Source of the DNA: Granulicella arctica | GTDB lineage: Bacteria; Acidobacteriota; Terriglobia; Terriglobales; Acidobacteriaceae | Length of the DNA: 64,000 nt | Direction: 5' to 3' | Assembly (NCBI RefSeq): GCF_013410065.1 | Contig: NZ_JACCCW010000001.1 | Span: 1,731,187 to 1,795,186, forward strand | Shown: positions 50,969-59,879 of the stretch, one piece after another | Position numbering within the stretch: the stretch's first letter is position 1 | Layout: every line of letters starts with the position of its first letter | The notes under the pieces: model-generated | What the model was told of the DNA's origin: nothing | The model's database searches: none | The model's input: only the letters and a program-made list of their open reading frames with translations | Program-made: the position numbers and the translations under genes

Positions 50969-52558
50969 ATGACTGAATCGAACCAGCAGAATCCTTCCTC
51001 GACGCCACGCGCCCGCGTGCTGAGCGGTATGCGCCCAACTGGGCGGCTGCATCTCGGCAACTATATGGGCGCGCTGTACAACTGGGTACAGTTGCAGCAT
51101 GAGTATGAGTGCTACTTTTTTATCGCGGATTATCATGCGCTGACGACGGACTATGCGGATACCTCGAAGCTGAAGGAGAATGTGCAGGAGGTCGCACTGG
51201 ACTTTCTGTCAGCCGGGCTTGACCCCAAGCGATGCACGATCTTCATTCAGTCGCATGTTCCGCAGCACGCAGAGCTGCACCTTCTTCTTAGTATGTTTAC
51301 GCCGCTCAGTCTGCTGGAGCGGGTTCCTAGCTATAAAGACCAGCAAGAGCAGCTGCGCGAGAAGGACCTCGCTACCTACGGATTTCTCGGGTATCCGCTT
51401 CTTCAATCCGCGGATATTCTTCTGTATCAGCCTGACTTTGTGCCTGTTGGTCAGGACCAAGCAGCTCACGTGGAGCTGACGCGAGAGGTAGCTCGGCGGT
51501 TCAATCAACTTTACTCGCCGAAGCGGTTGGTGGGTACGGATGCGGCTTCCCTCGCGGAGGAGCCGGACCCGGCGAGGCTGATCCTTCCGGAGCCAGAGGT
51601 GTTACTGACGCCAACGCCGAAGCTTCCTGGTATCGATGGCCGGAAGATGTCAAAGAGCTACGGCAACAGTATTTTATTGAGCGATGTGCCCGGTTCTGTC
51701 CTAGAAAAGATGAGCCGCATGACCAATGGTGGGCAGCGGAATCCTCAGAGTAAGCCGGGAAATCCGGATATTTGCCCTGTGGGCGATATGCACGCCTTGT
51801 TCAGCAAGCCGATGGTCAACGACATGATCCGGGAGAGATGCAAGACAGCGGAGATCCACTGTGTTCAGTGTAAGGAGATCGCTTCTGCTTCTATCAATCT
51901 TCATCTGCACCCGATCCGCGAACGGCGAGAGCAGCTTGAGAAGAATCCGGATGAGGTGTGGTCCATTCTTGAGCGGGGAGCTGCGGAGGCGGTGAAGCGG
52001 GCGGAGGCGACCATGGACCAGGTGCGTTCCGTGACGGGCCTCAGCCGTAATCGTCCTATTTCATCTCAGGTAAAGCGGGCTTTTGTTACAAGCGAGAGTA
52101 GCCGCGAAGGACATGATCTGAGTTTGCAGACCGTATGGTGGGATCAGGAACCGAATCTGCGAGCGAAAAATGTGCGTGACTATTGGCTGAGTAGTATTGT
52201 TCCGGTTGAGGTCAAGCTGACTCAGGATTCCGACCGGGTCTTCGTTACGTGGAAGAAAAAGCGTGTGTATGTGACGACATCCAGAGAAGACCTGGAAGGT
52301 CGCTGGGGTTTTGAAGCCAAGCCGAAGAGCTATGAACTGCTGGCGCTTCTTTGTTGGGATAAAGAGCTTACGCTGCACGATTTCATCGTGCCGCAGGTTG
52401 TATATCAGGCACCGTGGACGGCGTATAAAAAGGCCCATAAGGATGAGAATCTGATCTTTTGGATGAGCAGATCGGGCTCGCAGTATTATCTGGAGTTGCC
52501 GGGGGCTGAGCCGATAGAGATCACAGCGTATCGTGGGCAGTATGGGCCGATGAACTAG
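50969..52558 (+). CDS. trpS: Tryptophanyl-tRNA synthetase with C-terminal extension
   Basis: 529 residues from ATG 50969 (MTESNQQN). It is a class I TrpRS with a HIGH-type motif in PTGRLHLGNYMGAL, conserved YPLLQSADILLYQ, and GRKMSKSYGN near residue 225. TrpRS is usually about 330-350 residues; here the normal C-terminus (near RSVTGLSR, about residue 353) is followed by about 175 extra residues with no motif I recognise. Base composition from about 51,100 onward is visibly lower in G+C than the neighbours. The TAG shares one base with the GTG start of scpA. Confidence 0.9.
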   Translation: MTESNQQNPSSTPRARVLSGMRPTGRLHLGNYMGALYNWVQLQHEYECYFFIADYHALTTDYADTSKLKENVQEVALDFLSAGLDPKRCTIFIQSHVPQHAELHLLLSMFTPLSLLERVPSYKDQQEQLREKDLATYGFLGYPLLQSADILLYQPDFVPVGQDQAAHVELTREVARRFNQLYSPKRLVGTDAASLAEEPDPARLILPEPEVLLTPTPKLPGIDGRKMSKSYGNSILLSDVPGSVLEKMSRMTNGGQRNPQSKPGNPDICPVGDMHALFSKPMVNDMIRERCKTAEIHCVQCKEIASASINLHLHPIRERREQLEKNPDEVWSILERGAAEAVKRAEATMDQVRSVTGLSRNRPISSQVKRAFVTSESSREGHDLSLQTVWWDQEPNLRAKNVRDYWLSSIVPVEVKLTQDSDRVFVTWKKKRVYVTTSREDLEGRWGFEAKPKSYELLALLCWDKELTLHDFIVPQVVYQAPWTAYKKAHKDENLIFWMSRSGSQYYLELPGAEPIEITAYRGQYGPMN

Positions 52559-53553
52559 TGGAGGCGAGCAAAGCTTTGGAGCAGAAGGACAACCCGACGA
52601 ACGTGGATGTGGATATCAACGAAGGCGAAAGCAATCGGCCTGCCACGAACGATCCTGCTGGAACTGAGACCATACAGGTGCACGCCGAGCCGTTTGCGCT
52701 GGAGCCTAAGCCGATTCCTCCTGCACCTGAGGTGAAGCGGCCTACGGCGGCGAAGGAAGAGGCGTCGCAGTCGCCGTTTTCGGTGATGGTGGGGCAGGTG
52801 TATGACGGGCCGTTTGATCTGCTGCTGGACCTGATCCGCAAGCAGAATATCGACATCTACGACATCCCGATTGCGAAGATTACGGCGCAGTTTCTCGACT
52901 ATACGCACCACCTGAAGCAGACGGACGTGGATGCGGCGGGCGAGTTCATCTATATGGCGTCGCTGCTGATCCATATCAAGAGCAAGACGCTGCTGCCGCG
53001 TGATCCGTCGGATGTGAACGGGCCGGACTCGGAAGACCCGCGGCGCGAGCTGGTGGAGCGGCTGCTGGAGCATGAGCGCTTTAAGGCTGCCGCGCAGATG
53101 CTGATGCAGAAGCAGCAGATCGAAGAGGCGACCTGGACCAATCCGGGGATGAAGAACTTCCGCCGGATGGAGGGCGAAGAGGCTCCGCTCGAGCGGGAGA
53201 TTGCCGCCGATACGGTGGACCTCGTGCGGGTGTTTCAGGACATCCTGGAGCGGCTGCGCGCACGGCCGGTGCTGAACGTCGATGAGGAGTCGGTCACGGT
53301 GGCGCAGATGATCGATTACGTGAAGCGGCGGTTGGTCATGGAAGACAAACCGGTGTCGCTGCGGCGGCTGCTGCACAACACGCACACCGAGCGCGCGCTG
53401 ATCTGTATGTTCCTCGCGATGCTGGAACTTGTTCGCCTGCAAGCAGTTTTGTTGCATCAGCCGGTGCTTCAGGGTGATATTCTCATCAAAAAGACAGACG
53501 CTTTCGATCAGGTCTTTGCCGACCAGGCTCAAGCCAGAGACGATTGGCGCTAA
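52558..53553 (+). CDS. scpA: Segregation and condensation protein A
   Basis: 331 residues from GTG 52558, whose first base overlaps the trpS stop. The kleisin ScpA bridges the SMC heads and ScpB to organise and segregate the chromosome. The signature MVGQVYDGPFDLLLDLIRKQ and the IKSKTLLPRD segment are present, with a winged-helix C-terminus (RALICMFLAMLELVRLQAVL). The first 70 residues are an acidic, Pro-rich extension. scpB lies 3.1 kb downstream. Confidence 0.94.
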   Translation: MEASKALEQKDNPTNVDVDINEGESNRPATNDPAGTETIQVHAEPFALEPKPIPPAPEVKRPTAAKEEASQSPFSVMVGQVYDGPFDLLLDLIRKQNIDIYDIPIAKITAQFLDYTHHLKQTDVDAAGEFIYMASLLIHIKSKTLLPRDPSDVNGPDSEDPRRELVERLLEHERFKAAAQMLMQKQQIEEATWTNPGMKNFRRMEGEEAPLEREIAADTVDLVRVFQDILERLRARPVLNVDEESVTVAQMIDYVKRRLVMEDKPVSLRRLLHNTHTERALICMFLAMLELVRLQAVLLHQPVLQGDILIKKTDAFDQVFADQAQARDDWR

Positions 53554-53653
53554 GCTTTACCGGGCTCCATGAATCATTTTCTCTCGTACTAGGCATCATC
53601 ACTTTCTGTGTTGTCAGGCCTGTGTCCCGAAGCGGCACGAGGGAGGGCTCGCG

Positions 53654-54808
53654 TTGGATTTGCACACATTACATATAGAACATGCTGTACTTCTGGGCCT
53701 CTTAACTGTGCTGACGGTGATCAACTGCCGTCTGCATGAGGGAGTGCGCGGGATGTACTGGTTTCCTGTCTATAACTTGTGCGCCTTCGTGGGTGCGGTG
53801 TTGATTGCGCTGCGCGGCTATATTCCAGACTTCGTATCCATCGTCTTCGGAATGATGCTGTTTCATGTCGCGTATCTATGCCTCTATCGCTGCCTGGTGG
53901 ATTTTTTCGATGGAGGGTCGATTCGCTGGCCAATGCGTATCCAGATCGTCGGGGTCTGTGTGTCGTTTGCGGCGTCGCTTCGCTATGGCGTACTTCATCC
54001 CGAGACTCACAAGCGGCTGATCGTCTATAGCCTGGTCTTCACGCTGCAACTGGTCTTCAGCGCTGAGCTCACCTTTCGGAAGGCTAAGGCTCATCTGCGT
54101 GTGCCGGGCATATTGATGGGGATCGTCCTGGCCGCGCTGGCGCTCAACAACTTTATCCGTGCGGTTGACACGGGGATTACGGGAGCTCCGGCCAACTACC
54201 TCAATGGTGGGGCGATGCTGCAGTGGGTGCTGCTCAGTACGTCGGTACTCCAGGGCGGCATTGCGGTTGCTTTTGTGTGGATGACGGCTGCGGTGCTGCA
54301 TGAGGATATGCGGAGGCTGGCCTCGACCGATTCGCTGACCGGGCTGCTCAATCGCCGGGCGATCGAGACGGCGGCCCAGACGGAGACGGCCCTGAGCCTG
54401 GCGAACGGTGTTCCGCTGGCGGCCATTCTTGTGGATATCGACCGCTTCAAGATCATCAACGACACCTTTGGGCATCGGTTCGGGGATCTTGCGCTGACGC
54501 AGGTCGCGTTGTGTCTCCAGGAGAATATACGCACGATTGACCTGGTGGGGAGGGTTGGAGGCGACGAGTTCGCCATCGTGCTGAGGAACACGGAATGGGA
54601 GTCGGCGATGACGATTGCGGAGCGTCTGCGGGCCTCGCTGGCGTCGCTGCTGGTCGACGATGGGGAGTTCCAGACCGGTATTAGGGCCAGCGTGGGGCTG
54701 GCGCGGCTTGATGCGTCGATCCGGGACTGGGATGAGCTGGTCCTCCGTTGCGATCGTGCCCTGTACTCCGTGAAGGAGTCGGGGGGGAACCTGGTTGCCA
54801 CCTGCTAG
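53654..54808 (+). CDS. Membrane diguanylate cyclase with I-site
   Basis: 384 residues from TTG 53654 (GAGGGAGGG lies upstream). Six or so N-terminal transmembrane segments (about 1-205; VLLGLLTVLTVIN, IVFGMMLFHVAYLCLYRC) precede a GGDEF domain with RVGGDEF. The RxxD inhibitory site (RTID) lies five residues before GGDEF, so product feedback by cyclic di-GMP is likely. It resembles membrane-sensor cyclases. The ligand is unknown. It sits between scpA and the phosphate transporter, apparently an insertion into the Scp cluster. Confidence 0.92.
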   Translation: MDLHTLHIEHAVLLGLLTVLTVINCRLHEGVRGMYWFPVYNLCAFVGAVLIALRGYIPDFVSIVFGMMLFHVAYLCLYRCLVDFFDGGSIRWPMRIQIVGVCVSFAASLRYGVLHPETHKRLIVYSLVFTLQLVFSAELTFRKAKAHLRVPGILMGIVLAALALNNFIRAVDTGITGAPANYLNGGAMLQWVLLSTSVLQGGIAVAFVWMTAAVLHEDMRRLASTDSLTGLLNRRAIETAAQTETALSLANGVPLAAILVDIDRFKIINDTFGHRFGDLALTQVALCLQENIRTIDLVGRVGGDEFAIVLRNTEWESAMTIAERLRASLASLLVDDGEFQTGIRASVGLARLDASIRDWDELVLRCDRALYSVKESGGNLVATC

Positions 54809-54871
54809 GCTGGCCACGTTGAAAGGTTCAGCAGGCCGGGACACGGGCTGAGCGGGAGAAGAAGCTCTAAC

Positions 54872-54889
54872 CTTTCACACTCCTGTAAC
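54872..54889 (+). promoter_or_regulatory. PHO-box-like direct repeat upstream of pit
   Basis: CTTTCAC (54872-54878), a 4-base spacer and CTGTAAC (54883-54889) give the 11-base period typical of PhoB/PhoP direct repeats. It lies 69 bases upstream of the Pit start. It is a prediction from spacing and similarity only. Confidence 0.45.
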
Positions 54890-54957
54890 GTAGCGTTTGC
54901 ATTTCGGTCCTATCGTGATCGCACGTACTCATCTTTACTTCTTAGGCGATCTCACTC

Positions 54958-56562
54958 ATGTCGACTCCCGTACTGACCCCTCCCGGCTCTCTGCTGGATG
55001 CAAAACTTAAGAAATCCTCTCCCGGAAAAATCGGTGGCATCATCTTCGGAGTCTTGCTGCTGGGGGGACTTGGTTATATCGGCGTGAAGCTGTCGACCGA
55101 CCTCTCCGTCGTCCATTCGGCGTCGATCTTCCCCTTTATTTTGTTGGGGATCGCGCTGATGATCGCGCTGGGGTTCGAGTTCGTCAACGGCTTCCACGAT
55201 ACGGCGAATGCGGTGGCGACGGTGATTTATACGCACTCGCTTGAGCCGCATGTCGCGGTGGTGTGGTCGGGCCTGTGGAACTTTATCGGCGTGCTGACGA
55301 GCTCGGGTGCGGTGGCGTTCGCGATCATCTCCCTGCTGCCGGTGGAGCTGATTTTGAAGGTGAGCAAGGGCTCCGGGTTCTCGATGGTGTTCGCGCTGCT
55401 GGTGGCGGCGATTCTGTGGAACCTGGCGACGTGGTGGCGTGGTCTTCCGGCGTCCAGCTCGCATACGATGATCGGGTCGATCCTTGGAGTGGGCATCGCC
55501 AACCAGTTGATGCAGGGCAACTCCGGCACGGCGGGCGTGGACTGGGAGCAGGTGACCAAGGTCTTCAAGGCGCTGCTGATCTCGCCGCTGGTTGGTTTTG
55601 GGCTGGCTGCGCTGGTGTTCCTGTTGTTCAAGCTGATTGCTAAGGACCCGCGCCTTTACAAGGCTCCGGAGGGCACGAAGCCGCCGCCGTTCTACATCCG
55701 TGCGCTGCTGGTGCTGACCTGCACGGGCGTCAGCTTTGCTCATGGTTCGAACGATGGTCAGAAGGGCATGGGCCTGATTATGCTCATCCTCGTCGGAACC
55801 GTCCCAACCGCTTATGCGTTGAACCACACGGTGAGTGCCTCGCAGGTGCAGACGTTCGCGGCGGTCTCGACGCAGGTTGCCGGTACACTCGGCAATTATG
55901 TTGAGCCGGGTGCCACGTTGCAGGAGGCCACGCCGGAGCTCGAGCACTTTATCAGCACGAAGAAGTATGAGCCGGGTGTGATGCTTGCTCTCCAGCAGGA
56001 GGTGACGGACATCCGCAACCAGGCGACCTCGTATGGCTCGCTGGCGAATGTGCCATCGGCGATGCAGGCGAACGTCCGCAACGAGATGTACCTGACCAGC
56101 GAGACGCTTCGCCTGTTGACCAAGCTGGGACCGGCGATGAGCGATAGCGATGTCAAGGTGATCGCCAACTACAAGGGTTTCCTGGACAAGTCGACCAAGT
56201 TCATTCCTACCTGGGTAAAGGTTGCTGTGGCGCTTGCACTCGGTCTGGGGACGATGGTTGGCTGGAAGCGGATTGTGGTTACGGTCGGCGAGAAGATCGG
56301 TAAGACGCACCTGACCTATGCGCAGGGTGCTTCGGCTGAGCTGGTGGCGATGGTGACGATCCTTGCGGCGGACGGGTATGGACTGCCGGTGAGTACGACG
56401 CATGTGCTCAGCTCGGGCGTGGCCGGAACGATGGCGGCGAACCGGAGCGGGTTGCAGATGTCGACTCTGCGGGATATCGCGCTGGCGTGGGTGTTCACGC
56501 TGCCGGTCGCGGCTGTGCTGTCGGGCAGCCTGTTCTGGCTATTCAACCTGATCGCTAAATAA
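54958..56562 (+). CDS. pit: Inorganic phosphate transporter, Pit family
   Basis: 534 residues with about ten hydrophobic spans. The Pit signatures GFEFVNGFHDTANAVATVIY and the matching C-terminal repeat GYGLPVSTTHVLSSGVAGTM are clear, and the ASSSHTMIGSILG and SFAHGSNDGQKGMG segments are typical. It takes up phosphate with protons across the inner membrane. A large central hydrophilic domain (about 295-410) holds several short helices. A candidate PHO box lies upstream. Confidence 0.94.
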   Translation: MSTPVLTPPGSLLDAKLKKSSPGKIGGIIFGVLLLGGLGYIGVKLSTDLSVVHSASIFPFILLGIALMIALGFEFVNGFHDTANAVATVIYTHSLEPHVAVVWSGLWNFIGVLTSSGAVAFAIISLLPVELILKVSKGSGFSMVFALLVAAILWNLATWWRGLPASSSHTMIGSILGVGIANQLMQGNSGTAGVDWEQVTKVFKALLISPLVGFGLAALVFLLFKLIAKDPRLYKAPEGTKPPPFYIRALLVLTCTGVSFAHGSNDGQKGMGLIMLILVGTVPTAYALNHTVSASQVQTFAAVSTQVAGTLGNYVEPGATLQEATPELEHFISTKKYEPGVMLALQQEVTDIRNQATSYGSLANVPSAMQANVRNEMYLTSETLRLLTKLGPAMSDSDVKVIANYKGFLDKSTKFIPTWVKVAVALALGLGTMVGWKRIVVTVGEKIGKTHLTYAQGASAELVAMVTILAADGYGLPVSTTHVLSSGVAGTMAANRSGLQMSTLRDIALAWVFTLPVAAVLSGSLFWLFNLIAK

Positions 56563-56578
56563 TCCTGAAAAGGGATCG

Positions 56579-56613
56579 GAACGGCTCGCCATGGCGGCGA
56601 GCCGTTCTTTTTT
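56579..56613 (+). terminator. Strong rho-independent terminator after pit
   Basis: GAACGGCTCGCC (56579-56590) pairs perfectly with GGCGAGCCGTTC (56596-56607), loop ATGGC, then TTTTTT. It follows the pit stop by 16 bases. Confidence 0.93.
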
Positions 56614-56682
56614 GCCCGAATTTATCCGGATTGGGCCCTGATTTGCCGGGGCGATCTTCGGCTGAAAGCGGTCCGGGTTGAT

Positions 56683-57888
56683 ATGCTTACACCTGACTAC
56701 ATCATGAGCCTTAAAGCAAAGATAGAAGCCGTCATTTACGCCTCGGAAGAGCCGGTCACCCTTGTCCAACTCGCCGGTCTGCTTGGCCACGAGGCCCAGG
56801 CCGAACTGGACCATATCGCCTCCGCGCAGCAATCGCTTACGCTCGACGACCCGTTCGAGGTGCCCGCCGATCCGGAGGACCTGAACAACGAGATCCTCGT
56901 GGAGCCGGAAGAGGCTCCAGAGGCTAGCCACGAAGCGCTCGATAAGGCGCTGCACGAGGCTGCTGCTGAAGAGGCTCGCGAGGCGAAGATCGAGGCGCGG
57001 CACAATGCGGCGGACGATGCGGCGATGAGTTCGGCTGACGTTGAGACGCCGGTTGAAGCTGAAGCTCCCCTTGCGGAAGAGCCGGAGGCAGTTGCCGAGC
57101 CGGAGGTGCAGGCCGAGGAAGTTGTTGATGAGAAGAAGCTTGCCCGTGAAGCTAAGGAGAAGGAGCGCCGTTTGCGGGAGTACTTCCGGGCGTTGCTGGA
57201 TGAGCTGATCGCGGACTATGCCAACTCCGACCGGGGGCTGGAGATTCGCGAGGTTGCGGGAGGGTATAGGCTGGCGACCAAGCCGGAGTACCACGATGCT
57301 GTGCGCGGGTTTGTGAAGTCGCTGAAGCCGCCGCTGAAGCTGTCGTTGCAGGCCCTGGAGACGCTGGCGGTGGTTGCGTACAAGCAGCCGGTGACGGCGC
57401 CGGAGATCTCGGAGATTCGCGGTGTGGACTCGGGCGGTGTGCTGGGGTCGTTGATGACGCGCAAGCTGATCACGACGGCTGGCCGCAAGCAGGTGATCGG
57501 GCGGCCGATTCTGTACAAGACGACGCGGGATTTTCTGCTCCGCTTCGGGCTGAAGGACATCAACGAGCTTCCCAGTATCGAAGAGTTTGAGAAGATGGCG
57601 GGCGAACTGGCGGATGCCGAACCTGTCCAGGAGGAGATTCCCATGGCCCATGAGCCACACGAGATGGCGGAGAGCGTCACGGAGGCGAATCTCGAGGAGG
57701 AGCGGGCGTCGATTGAGCCGCAGGCCGACGGCGATGGCTCGGACCTGGATACGGTTCCTGTGGATGGACGGATCTCCGGGCCACCGCCTGCTTACGATGA
57801 GGCCGGGACGGCTGGCGAGACGGATTCGCCTGCGCTCGATGCGGAGATTCAGGGCGATGCGCAGCTGGACGACCCGGATAAGGAATAG
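56683..57888 (+). CDS. scpB: Segregation and condensation protein B with acidic insertion
   Basis: 401 residues from ATG 56683 (or ATG 56704, MSLKAKIE). ScpB dimerises and binds ScpA in the SMC condensin complex. The LKAKIEAVIYASEEPVTL opening and the core EVAGGYRLATKPEYHDAVRG, LETLAVVAYKQPVTAPEISE and IRGVDSGGVLGSLMTRKLI are conserved. Typical ScpB is about 180-220 residues; here an acidic Glu/Ala-rich insertion (about residues 65-165) splits the first winged-helix domain, and an acidic tail of roughly 95 residues follows. The insertion is low-complexity and probably disordered. Confidence 0.94.
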   Translation: MLTPDYIMSLKAKIEAVIYASEEPVTLVQLAGLLGHEAQAELDHIASAQQSLTLDDPFEVPADPEDLNNEILVEPEEAPEASHEALDKALHEAAAEEAREAKIEARHNAADDAAMSSADVETPVEAEAPLAEEPEAVAEPEVQAEEVVDEKKLAREAKEKERRLREYFRALLDELIADYANSDRGLEIREVAGGYRLATKPEYHDAVRGFVKSLKPPLKLSLQALETLAVVAYKQPVTAPEISEIRGVDSGGVLGSLMTRKLITTAGRKQVIGRPILYKTTRDFLLRFGLKDINELPSIEEFEKMAGELADAEPVQEEIPMAHEPHEMAESVTEANLEEERASIEPQADGDGSDLDTVPVDGRISGPPPAYDEAGTAGETDSPALDAEIQGDAQLDDPDKE

Positions 57889-58019
57889 GGAACACGCGAT
57901 GAGCGCCTCCTGCTCCCCCTGGTGATAAAAGCCGGGTGTATGGGCGAGATACACAGTAGACTGGAGGAGACGCAGTTCCCGACCGCGATGAGCAGCTCCG
58001 CAGTCAGAAAGTTGGCACC

Positions 58020-58967
58020 ATGAGCAAGACTCCCACCTCGAAGCCCACCGAAAACGAAGAACCCAAAGGCGACCGCCTCCAGAAGATTCTGGCGCAGGCG
58101 GGGATTGCCAGCCGCCGCAAGGCTGAGGAGATCATTCTCGAAGGCCGCGTGGTGGTCAACGGCACAGTCGTCAACACGCTTGGCACGCGGCATGATGCGA
58201 CGCGGGACCACATCCGCGTGGACGGTAAGCTGTTGCAGGGGCCGGAGCAGCAGCGCTACTACATGCTGAACAAGCCGCGTGGATATGTGACGACGCTCGA
58301 CGACCCGGAGAAGCGTCCGACGGTGATGCAGTTGATGGCGAAGCAGAAGTCGGGGCCGCATGGCGACAACGTGCGGTTGTACCCGGTGGGTCGGCTCGAC
58401 TACCTGAGCGAAGGGCTGTTGCTGATGACGAACGATGGCGCGCTGGCGAACTCGCTCTCGAAGGCTGCGGCGGGTGTCGAAAAGACATATCTGGTGAAGG
58501 TGAGCGGGCAGCCGACGCCGGAGAGCATCGACCAGCTTCGGCGGGGGATCATGATCGACCGCGGGCGGCTGGATGAGGTTCGCTCGGGGCGGCGCGACCG
58601 GGTGATTACGGCTCCGGCTCAGGTGGAGCTGGTGCGCGGCGGCGATAACCCCTGGTATCAGTTGACGTTGACGGAGGGGCGCAACCGGCAGCTTCGCAAG
58701 ATGTTTGAAGAGATTGGCCACCATGTGGAGAAGATTCGACGTATTGGCTACGGGGCGTTGCGGCTGGATGTGCCGCCGGGTGAGTTTCGCGAACTGAAGC
58801 CGGGTGAGGTGCAGGCGCTCGACCGCGCGGCGAAGGGTAAGAAGGTTGTCCCGAAGGCGAAGCTGCCGGAGTTCTCGCAGTTGAAGTCGCCGGTGAAGAA
58901 GGCGAAGTTTGGCAAGGCGCGTCGCCAGCCGACGGGGACCAAGGCTCCGCGGCGCCGTCCTAGCTAA
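58020..58967 (+). CDS. rluB: Ribosomal large-subunit pseudouridine synthase B
   Basis: 315 residues from ATG 58020. An S4 RNA-binding domain (about 18-75; LQKILAQAGIASRRKAEEII) precedes the catalytic domain with GRLDYLSEGLLL, whose Asp is the nucleophile, then NRQLRKMFE and VEKIRRIGYGALRLDVPPG. It modifies 23S rRNA uridines. A basic Lys/Arg/Pro tail ends the protein. It follows scpB by 131 bases, a common pairing. Confidence 0.95.
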   Translation: MSKTPTSKPTENEEPKGDRLQKILAQAGIASRRKAEEIILEGRVVVNGTVVNTLGTRHDATRDHIRVDGKLLQGPEQQRYYMLNKPRGYVTTLDDPEKRPTVMQLMAKQKSGPHGDNVRLYPVGRLDYLSEGLLLMTNDGALANSLSKAAAGVEKTYLVKVSGQPTPESIDQLRRGIMIDRGRLDEVRSGRRDRVITAPAQVELVRGGDNPWYQLTLTEGRNRQLRKMFEEIGHHVEKIRRIGYGALRLDVPPGEFRELKPGEVQALDRAAKGKKVVPKAKLPEFSQLKSPVKKAKFGKARRQPTGTKAPRRRPS

Positions 58968-59200
58968 AGCTTTCCGCTGGGTTTAGAGCAGGACTGGTGC
59001 TGGAAGACCTCTTCGAGTGGCAGGTTGAAGACCTCCGCGATGCGGAAGGCGGCCTCGAGCGACGGGGAGTACTTGCCGGCTTCGATCGCGATGACGGTCT
59101 GGCGGGTTAAGCCGATGCGGTCGGCCAGGTCCTGTTGGGTCATCTCATCGTGCTGGAAGCGTAGCTTACGCATGTTGTTGCTGATGGATAGCTTGGCCAC
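58964..59200 (-). CDS. XRE-family transcriptional regulator
   Basis: 78 residues from GTG 59200 (annotated start; stop TAG at 58964-58966). It is a single helix-turn-helix domain (MTQQDLADRIGLTRQTVIAI, EAGKYSPSLEAAFRIAEVF), close to the small Xre/Cro type that often pairs with a membrane gene. It follows the membrane gene with no gap. It is convergent with rluB and shares a CTAA stop overlap. Confidence 0.85.
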   Translation of the reverse strand: MAKLSISNNMRKLRFQHDEMTQQDLADRIGLTRQTVIAIEAGKYSPSLEAAFRIAEVFNLPLEEVFQHQSCSKPSGKL

Positions 59201-59626
59201 CTAGACGTCTCTCCTGTACAGAATGAGCTGGGTCGCCGATTTGAAGATTTGGGTCAGTGCCAAGAGCAAAATCATCAGGTTGGCTGTGAAGATTACTGAC
59301 TGTCCGCCTGGAATTGGCCAGCCGAAGACTGTGCCTGTTAAGCCATTGAACAGCATCAGAATGACTCCGACTACGAGGAAGTGATAGGCATTCCGATAAG
59401 CCTTCCCCTCGATCGCTCTGTCTCGCTCGTCTTTTGTCGCGGTCCGTGACCGGGTCCCGACAAATGGATAGAAGATTTGAACTATGAATGATAGAACTAC
59501 GGCTCCCACGAAGAGATTGCCAACATGTCCACTCGTCCACCCAACTGTCCCAAAGTAGTAGCCAAAGATCAGTCCCTGCGTAATCAACGATGTCCAGATG
59601 CTTTTCTCTTGATACGAAAGGCTCAT
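59201..59626 (-). CDS. Four-span membrane protein paired with XRE regulator
   Basis: 141 residues from ATG 59626, preceded by AAGGAGG. Four hydrophobic segments are clear, with a charged loop ATKDERDRAIEGKAYRNAYH between the second and third. Membrane proteins with that loop often occur with a small XRE regulator directly downstream, as here. The function is unknown. No family name is assigned with confidence. Confidence 0.72.
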   Translation of the reverse strand: MSLSYQEKSIWTSLITQGLIFGYYFGTVGWTSGHVGNLFVGAVVLSFIVQIFYPFVGTRSRTATKDERDRAIEGKAYRNAYHFLVVGVILMLFNGLTGTVFGWPIPGGQSVIFTANLMILLLALTQIFKSATQLILYRRDV

Positions 59627-59879
59627 AATGCCTCCTTGGGTATGGTTTTTTTGACTTATAGTATATTTAAGTACTCATTGAATAAATAATATTTTACATT
59701 TCTATCGATTTTGCACTGACCTCTGCGAGGAGACGGTATCCCGTGAGTACTGTGCGCCGTGGCAGTGTTGTCTTGACGAGGGTCTTTCGGCGCGCCCAAA
59801 ATACTCGGGCTATTCATCGAACGTTTGATGACAATCGCGCTGTTGAGAGCATCCAATAGGAGTCGTAAAGGAGTAACCC
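59627..59879. other. Divergent promoter region
   Basis: AT-rich DNA between the membrane/XRE pair and msrA. It contains CTTATAGTATATTTAAG, a candidate operator or -10 region near 59655. No gene is called here. Confidence 0.45.

Noticed and set aside
54952..56403. 483-residue minus-strand frame over pit
   Set aside because: Antisense to the transporter gene with Arg/His-rich composition; no motif.
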